18,527 bases of DNA from an uncultured Candidatus Saccharibacteria bacterium (GTDB taxonomy: Bacteria; Patescibacteriota; Saccharimonadia; Saccharimonadales; Saccharimonadaceae). Under the pieces are notes generated by a model, which did no database searches, was not told the origin of the DNA, and saw nothing but the letters and a program-made list of their open reading frames with translations. Each line of letters begins with the position of its first letter. Positions within the stretch are counted from its first letter, which is position 1. Of the stretch, positions 14,660 to 18,527 are shown piece by piece. The position numbers were made by a program, and so were the translations under genes. Where the stretch lies: the NCBI GenBank assembly GCA_934717805.1, contig CAKUZG010000013.1:1-18527 (forward strand), given 5' to 3'.

Positions 14660-16078
14660 ATGAAACGAGACAAACTTACGATTGTTCGAATAATTATGCT
14701 AGCCTCTGATACTTTAGCGGTTGTGGGCTCATTTATGCTTGCTTATTTTGCGCGAACCCACCTTGACACACGAGCGTATTATTTTGCACCAAATATTTGG
14801 AATTTTGTTTTTTTAGCGGTTTCACTTTTACCACTTTGGCTGGCAATTAATTATTTTTTTGGACTTTATGAACGTTCGGTGTTTTTTTATCGACCAAAAG
14901 AATACGGAAGAGCGCTAATTGTTTCAATTATTAGCATTATGGCGATGATTTCGTATGAATTTTTCACAGGTGATGAAGTTTTTCCAGTTCGAATTATTGC
15001 AGTATTTTTCGTACCAATCAACTTTTTAATGATGATTCTTGGTCGCGAAATTGTGCGTTTTATTCGAAGAGCTTTAATTAGAAGTGGTTTTGGCCGACAA
15101 AAAGTTTTAATCATCGGTTCGAATTCACGTTCGACTGATTTGGCGCAATTCTTTCATAATAATATTGATTTTGGCTATGATACAGTTGGAATGGTTTCGA
15201 AAAGCACGTTTTTACCTTTGAATACTGGCGTTCGACATTTCTCGAGTTTTAAGGAGGCAGTTTCGAAAACGGATCCTGATATTTTAATTCAAACAGATTC
15301 ACTCAGGAGTGAGGATATTTATAATTATGCAATTGAGAATCACCTAGAATATATGTTTGTGCCACAACAAGATCGTTTATTGTCACAAATTAATACAATT
15401 GAAGTTGTCGGTGGTTTACCAGTGATTGATGTTAAAGTTACAAAGCTTTTTGGTATGGGTCGAATCTGGAAACGCCTAATGGACCTAATATTAGGCTGGG
15501 TTGGTTTGATTTTGGTTTCTCCAATTATGCTAGTTGTGGCGATTATTATGAAAATTACTGCACCAAAGGATTCAATCTTCTTTAAGCAGGTCCGTTTAAC
15601 ACGCTTTAATCGGGAGTTTTATATCTATAAATTCCGTTCACAAAAGGCTGAATTTGATGGTTTAACTCCTGAACAAGCTTTCGAAAAAATGGGCAGACCT
15701 GAACTTTCGAAAAAATATCGCGAAAATGGTGATCAGTTAGATGATGATCCGCGGGTTACGAAAATTGGTAAATTTATTCGTGCAACTTCGATAGATGAGC
15801 TCCCTCAACTTTTCAATGTTATTCGAGGCGATATTTCTTTGGTTGGGCCGCGTGCGTTAATTCCTCAAGAAATTAATAAATCAAATCGTAAAAATGTTAT
15901 TTTGGCAGTTAAAGCTGGTGTAACGGGTTTGGCGCAGGTTTCTGGTCGCCGTGATATTTCTTTTGAAGAACGTCGTCGTTTGGATGTATACTATGTGCAG
16001 AACTGGTCAATTATTTTCGATATTCAAATTTTATTTAAAACTGTTGCGAGTGTGATTTTTCGAAAAGGGGCAAAATAA
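14660..16078 (+). CDS. Polyprenyl-phosphate sugar-1-phosphate transferase (initiating glycosyltransferase)
   Basis: The 472-residue protein has the long-form build of WbaP/CpsE-type enzymes. Four or five membrane helices fill the N-terminal part (to about 128), a Rossmann-like CoA-binding-type domain follows (VLIIGSNSRSTDLAQ, 149-163), then a membrane hairpin (about 273-298) and the catalytic domain with FFKQVRLTRFNREFYIYKFR, DDPRVTKIGKFIRATSIDE, LPQLFNVIRGDISLVGPRAL and GVTGLAQVSGR. These enzymes move a sugar 1-phosphate from a nucleotide sugar to polyprenyl phosphate to start a repeat unit. The usual KFRSM reads KFRSQ, and about 35 residues (330-361) separate it from DPRVT; the acidic residues E331 and D333 lie where the catalytic pair is expected. 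It is the first gene of the third operon with a predicted leaderless start; its stop overlaps the next ATG as TAATG. Substrate unknown. Confidence 0.92.
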   Translation: MKRDKLTIVRIIMLASDTLAVVGSFMLAYFARTHLDTRAYYFAPNIWNFVFLAVSLLPLWLAINYFFGLYERSVFFYRPKEYGRALIVSIISIMAMISYEFFTGDEVFPVRIIAVFFVPINFLMMILGREIVRFIRRALIRSGFGRQKVLIIGSNSRSTDLAQFFHNNIDFGYDTVGMVSKSTFLPLNTGVRHFSSFKEAVSKTDPDILIQTDSLRSEDIYNYAIENHLEYMFVPQQDRLLSQINTIEVVGGLPVIDVKVTKLFGMGRIWKRLMDLILGWVGLILVSPIMLVVAIIMKITAPKDSIFFKQVRLTRFNREFYIYKFRSQKAEFDGLTPEQAFEKMGRPELSKKYRENGDQLDDDPRVTKIGKFIRATSIDELPQLFNVIRGDISLVGPRALIPQEINKSNRKNVILAVKAGVTGLAQVSGRRDISFEERRRLDVYYVQNWSIIFDIQILFKTVASVIFRKGAK

Positions 16079-17220
16079 TGAACAAAAATCCAAAATGGCT
16101 TAAAGGTAAAAAAGTTGCAATTGTGACTGATTGGTTGACGACTTATGGAGGTGCCGAAAAGGTCGTATTAACAGTTTCAGAAATTTTTCCAGAAGCACCA
16201 ATTTTTACTTCTCAATATTCCGAAAAAGAAGTAGATTGGTTTTCAAATAAGCAGGTTGAAACTGGCTGGCTAAATGTTTTCCCTGCAAAAATGCGTAAAA
16301 TTTTACCAGTTGGGCGAGTTTTATATTTTCGAAATTTAGGGAAAAAACTAAAAGATTTTGATGTTATTATTTCAATTTGCTGTGCTGAAAGCAAAGGGCT
16401 AAACCTTTCAAAAAAACAGCTGCATATTAGTTATTTGCAAGGTCCACCAATTCAATATTATTGGGGAATGTACGATGATTATATTAATAATCCCGGGTTT
16501 GGTAAATTAAGTTTTTTAGTGCGTTTTTTCTTTAAAATTTTAGTTAATCCGCTTCGAAAAAACGACTTTAAGCTTGCTCAAAAGCCAGATTTTCTAATTG
16601 CTAACTCAAGCTATTCGAAAGATGAAATTTTGAAATATTACAAACGTGACGCAAGTATTGTTTTTCCACCAGTAGAAGTTGATAAGTTTAAACTTGAAAG
16701 AAATAAAAAAGATTATTATATTACAACTTCGCGCCAAGTGAATTGGAAGAAGTTAGATTTAGCGGTCGAAGCTTTTTCGAAGAACGGCAAAAAGTTAGTT
16801 TTAGTTGGGGGTGGTGCTGAACACCAAAAACTGGTTGAATTAGCTGGGGGCGCTAAAAATATCGAGTTTATTCCGCGGATTAGTGATTCTCTTGAACTTT
16901 CGAAAATTGTAGCCGAGGCGAAAGGTTTTGTTTTTCCGAGTCTAGAACCTTTTGGTATTGCGCCAATTGAAGCATTGGCGACAGGAACGCCAGTTTTAGC
17001 GTTTAATCAAGGTGGTGCTCAAGATTATATTAAAGATGGTGAGAATGGTGTATTTTTTGATAAACAATCTTCATCCGCAATCTTAAAGGCAGTTGAGAAA
17101 TTCGAAAAAACAAGTTTTGATTCTGAAAAAGTTTCAGAAAGCGCAAAGAAATTTTCGAAAGAGAATTTTAAGAAGAATTTTGAAGAAGAAATGAAGAGGA
17201 ATTTTAATGGAAAATTTTAA
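16078..17220 (+). CDS. GT4 glycosyltransferase, WbaZ-like
   Basis: This 380-residue GT-B enzyme starts with KVAIVTDWLTTYGGAEKVV (12-30), whose GGAEK loop is typical of WbaZ-like family 4 transferases. It continues with SYLQGPPIQYYWG (118-130), TSRQVNWKKLDLAVEAF at the second Rossmann domain and the EX7E pair E290/E298 in EPFGIAPIEALATG. This points to a retaining glycosyltransferase, often mannosyl in this group, extending the lipid-linked sugar made by the preceding enzyme. AAAGGGG lies about 10 nt before the ATG, which overlaps the preceding stop by one base; the 3' end overlaps the next gene by 14 nt. No membrane segment is evident, so it is cytoplasmic or peripheral. The donor sugar is not determined. 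Confidence 0.9.
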   Translation: MNKNPKWLKGKKVAIVTDWLTTYGGAEKVVLTVSEIFPEAPIFTSQYSEKEVDWFSNKQVETGWLNVFPAKMRKILPVGRVLYFRNLGKKLKDFDVIISICCAESKGLNLSKKQLHISYLQGPPIQYYWGMYDDYINNPGFGKLSFLVRFFFKILVNPLRKNDFKLAQKPDFLIANSSYSKDEILKYYKRDASIVFPPVEVDKFKLERNKKDYYITTSRQVNWKKLDLAVEAFSKNGKKLVLVGGGAEHQKLVELAGGAKNIEFIPRISDSLELSKIVAEAKGFVFPSLEPFGIAPIEALATGTPVLAFNQGGAQDYIKDGENGVFFDKQSSSAILKAVEKFEKTSFDSEKVSESAKKFSKENFKKNFEEEMKRNFNGKF

Positions 17221-18527
17221 AAAGTTAAATTTTGTTGAAAAGGTTTTGTTTTTTGCGCCATTTGCAATGTGGTTTTCGTATTATCCTAATTTTCATTTTG
17301 GAAAGTCTGCTGGTGCGAATTTAGAGTTTTCGATTGCTTTAATTTATGTAGTTATTTTAGCTTTGGCTGGAATTAAAACAATTTACCAAAACCGTAAAGA
17401 ATTAATAAAGAATAACGCAGTTTTACTAACTGGATTTTTTGTGTTTTGGAATTTTTTAACAATTTTAAATACGCAAAATTTACTAAGAACGGTATTAGTT
17501 TCGGGAGTTTGGTTAGTTTTATGGCTTGATTTTATGATAATTTTAAGCCTTTCGAAAAATAAAATACTTTTTCAAAAGATAACTAAAAACTTTATTTTTA
17601 GTAGTTTAGTAATGGCTTGCTTATCAATCATCCAAGTTATTTATGGCGCTTGGACGGATTGGGGATTGTGTGCAGGATGTCGGGCGCAGGGATTCGGGTT
17701 TGTGCGACCAAGCGTTTTTGCAATTGAACCACAATTTTTTGGAAGTATGCTTTTGGCGCCAATAATTTTATTGACCCACAAAATTTTTAGCAAGAAAACT
17801 TCAAAATTTGAAAAAATAACACTTTGGATTTTATTATTCTCGTTATATTTAACACTTTCACGTGGGGCAATTTTCGCGGCATTTTTTGCAATTTTAGTTC
17901 TTGCTTTTATTAATCAACCGTTTTCGAAAAGAAAAATACTTTCGAATGTAATAATTTCAATGAGTTTTGTGTTTTCAAGTTTTTTAAGTGGAATGATTTT
18001 TCATGCAATTTTTACAGAATTGAATCCACGAGTTAGTGATGGTTTTTATGATTCAATTTCGAAAAGCGTTAATCAGATGAGTTTGGGTAAAATTAGCTTG
18101 CCGAAAATTGAAAAAACAGGAAATCATGAAATTAATGAGCCAGCAATTGAAGGGTCTGTTAAACAACAAAATAATCAAAGTAACACTCAAAACTCAAAAA
18201 AAGCGTTATTTAATGGGTATGTTGAAAAATCAACAGATGAACGAACAAGAATGTCAGATTTAGCGGTTGAAACTTGGCGTTCGAATATTTTTGTAATGTT
18301 TTTTGGTGTTGGCGCGGGTGGCTCAGGTGCTGCCATTTATAATTCTACACACAAAATTGCAAACACTTCAGAAATCGTTCAGAATGAATTTCTATCAATT
18401 TTATTGGAGCTTGGTATTTTTGGTTTTCTAATTTGGTCTCTTATCTTGCTTTCAATAATCAGACTAGCTAAAGAGAAAAAATATATTTGGACAATAGTTT
18501 TTGCGTTTTTAGTTCAATGGTATTTCT
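17207..18527 (+). CDS. O-antigen ligase/polymerase (Wzy/WaaL-like) membrane protein (partial, C-terminus beyond right edge)
   Basis: The frame opens at ATG 17207, inside the end of the GT4 gene, and stays open to the window edge for 440 codons. The product is polytopic, with about ten hydrophobic segments. The Wzy_C/O-antigen-ligase family is indicated by GFVRPSVFAIEPQFFGSML (164-182), LTLSRGAIFAAFFAIL (215-230) with R219, and VQNEFLSILLELGIFGFLIW (391-410) after a glycine-rich GVGAGGSG (367-374). A large polar loop (about 268-358) between helices is where the external loop of ligases and polymerases lies. It would polymerise repeat units or ligate the finished glycan to a surface acceptor. 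Polymerase and ligase cannot be told apart from sequence alone. The start follows AAGAGG about 11 nt upstream and is probably coupled to the GT4. Confidence 0.88.
   Translation, partial: MENFKKLNFVEKVLFFAPFAMWFSYYPNFHFGKSAGANLEFSIALIYVVILALAGIKTIYQNRKELIKNNAVLLTGFFVFWNFLTILNTQNLLRTVLVSGVWLVLWLDFMIILSLSKNKILFQKITKNFIFSSLVMACLSIIQVIYGAWTDWGLCAGCRAQGFGFVRPSVFAIEPQFFGSMLLAPIILLTHKIFSKKTSKFEKITLWILLFSLYLTLSRGAIFAAFFAILVLAFINQPFSKRKILSNVIISMSFVFSSFLSGMIFHAIFTELNPRVSDGFYDSISKSVNQMSLGKISLPKIEKTGNHEINEPAIEGSVKQQNNQSNTQNSKKALFNGYVEKSTDERTRMSDLAVETWRSNIFVMFFGVGAGGSGAAIYNSTHKIANTSEIVQNEFLSILLELGIFGFLIWSLILLSIIRLAKEKKYIWTIVFAFLVQWYF

Noticed and set aside
1..18527. tRNA, rRNA, CRISPR array, insertion sequence, toxin-antitoxin pair or phage genes
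   Set aside because: I found no repeat-spacer pattern, transposase or integrase motifs, terminal inverted repeats or RNA gene signatures; the gaps between genes are all 121 nt or shorter.

Overview
This window is an AT-rich (about one third G+C by eye) bacterial surface-polysaccharide locus. It is almost entirely coding, with short or overlapping gene junctions. The low G+C, the tight packing, a secreted lysozyme-like/ricin-lectin protein and Wzm/Wzt sequences of the style seen in Saccharibacteria suggest a Patescibacteria (CPR) genome, most likely Candidatus Saccharibacteria. This is inference and no rRNA is present to confirm it. The genetic code looks standard: TGA closes the glycosyltransferase gene at 7228-8235 in an ATGA overlap, which argues against the UGA=Gly clades.

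Layout. At the left edge a DPM1/GtrB-like family 2 glycosyltransferase runs on the minus strand (1-462, C-terminus outside the window). Divergently, a small membrane-anchored protein (554-1165) overlaps a 759-residue exported protein (1137-3416) with a lysozyme-like domain and three ricin-type beta-trefoils; a strong intrinsic terminator follows. A seven-gene operon (3487-13576) with gaps of at most 2 nt or small overlaps encodes the ABC exporter Wzm/Wzt, a tandem GT2, a GT2 with a coiled-coil tail, a GT4-GT4 fusion, a polytopic membrane protein of the 6-pyruvoyl-tetrahydropterin-synthase-related/GT-C type, and a WbbL-like GT2. rfbA (13698-14576) has its own consensus promoter, a leader with dyad symmetry, a strong ribosome binding site and its own terminator. 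A third unit (14660 to the right edge) encodes a polyprenyl-phosphate sugar-phosphate transferase, a GT4 and a Wzy/O-antigen-ligase-like membrane protein that runs off the window.

How it fits together (inference). RfbA makes dTDP-glucose, the entry to dTDP-rhamnose. The sugar transferase primes a polyprenyl phosphate carrier, the GT2 and GT4 enzymes extend the chain, and the GT-C-like protein may add sugars outside the membrane from polyprenyl-phosphate donors made by the left-edge GT2. The product is exported by Wzm/Wzt and/or polymerised or ligated by the Wzy-like protein. The lysozyme/lectin protein would act on or bind cell-wall glycans, its own or those of a host bacterium.

The points most worth checking are a roughly nine-fold excess of the palindromic word TTCGAA, three promoters whose -10 box lies 8-10 nt before the start codon (predicted leaderless mRNAs), the dyad at the rfbA transcription start, and the lysozyme/triple-trefoil protein with its co-translated small partner.
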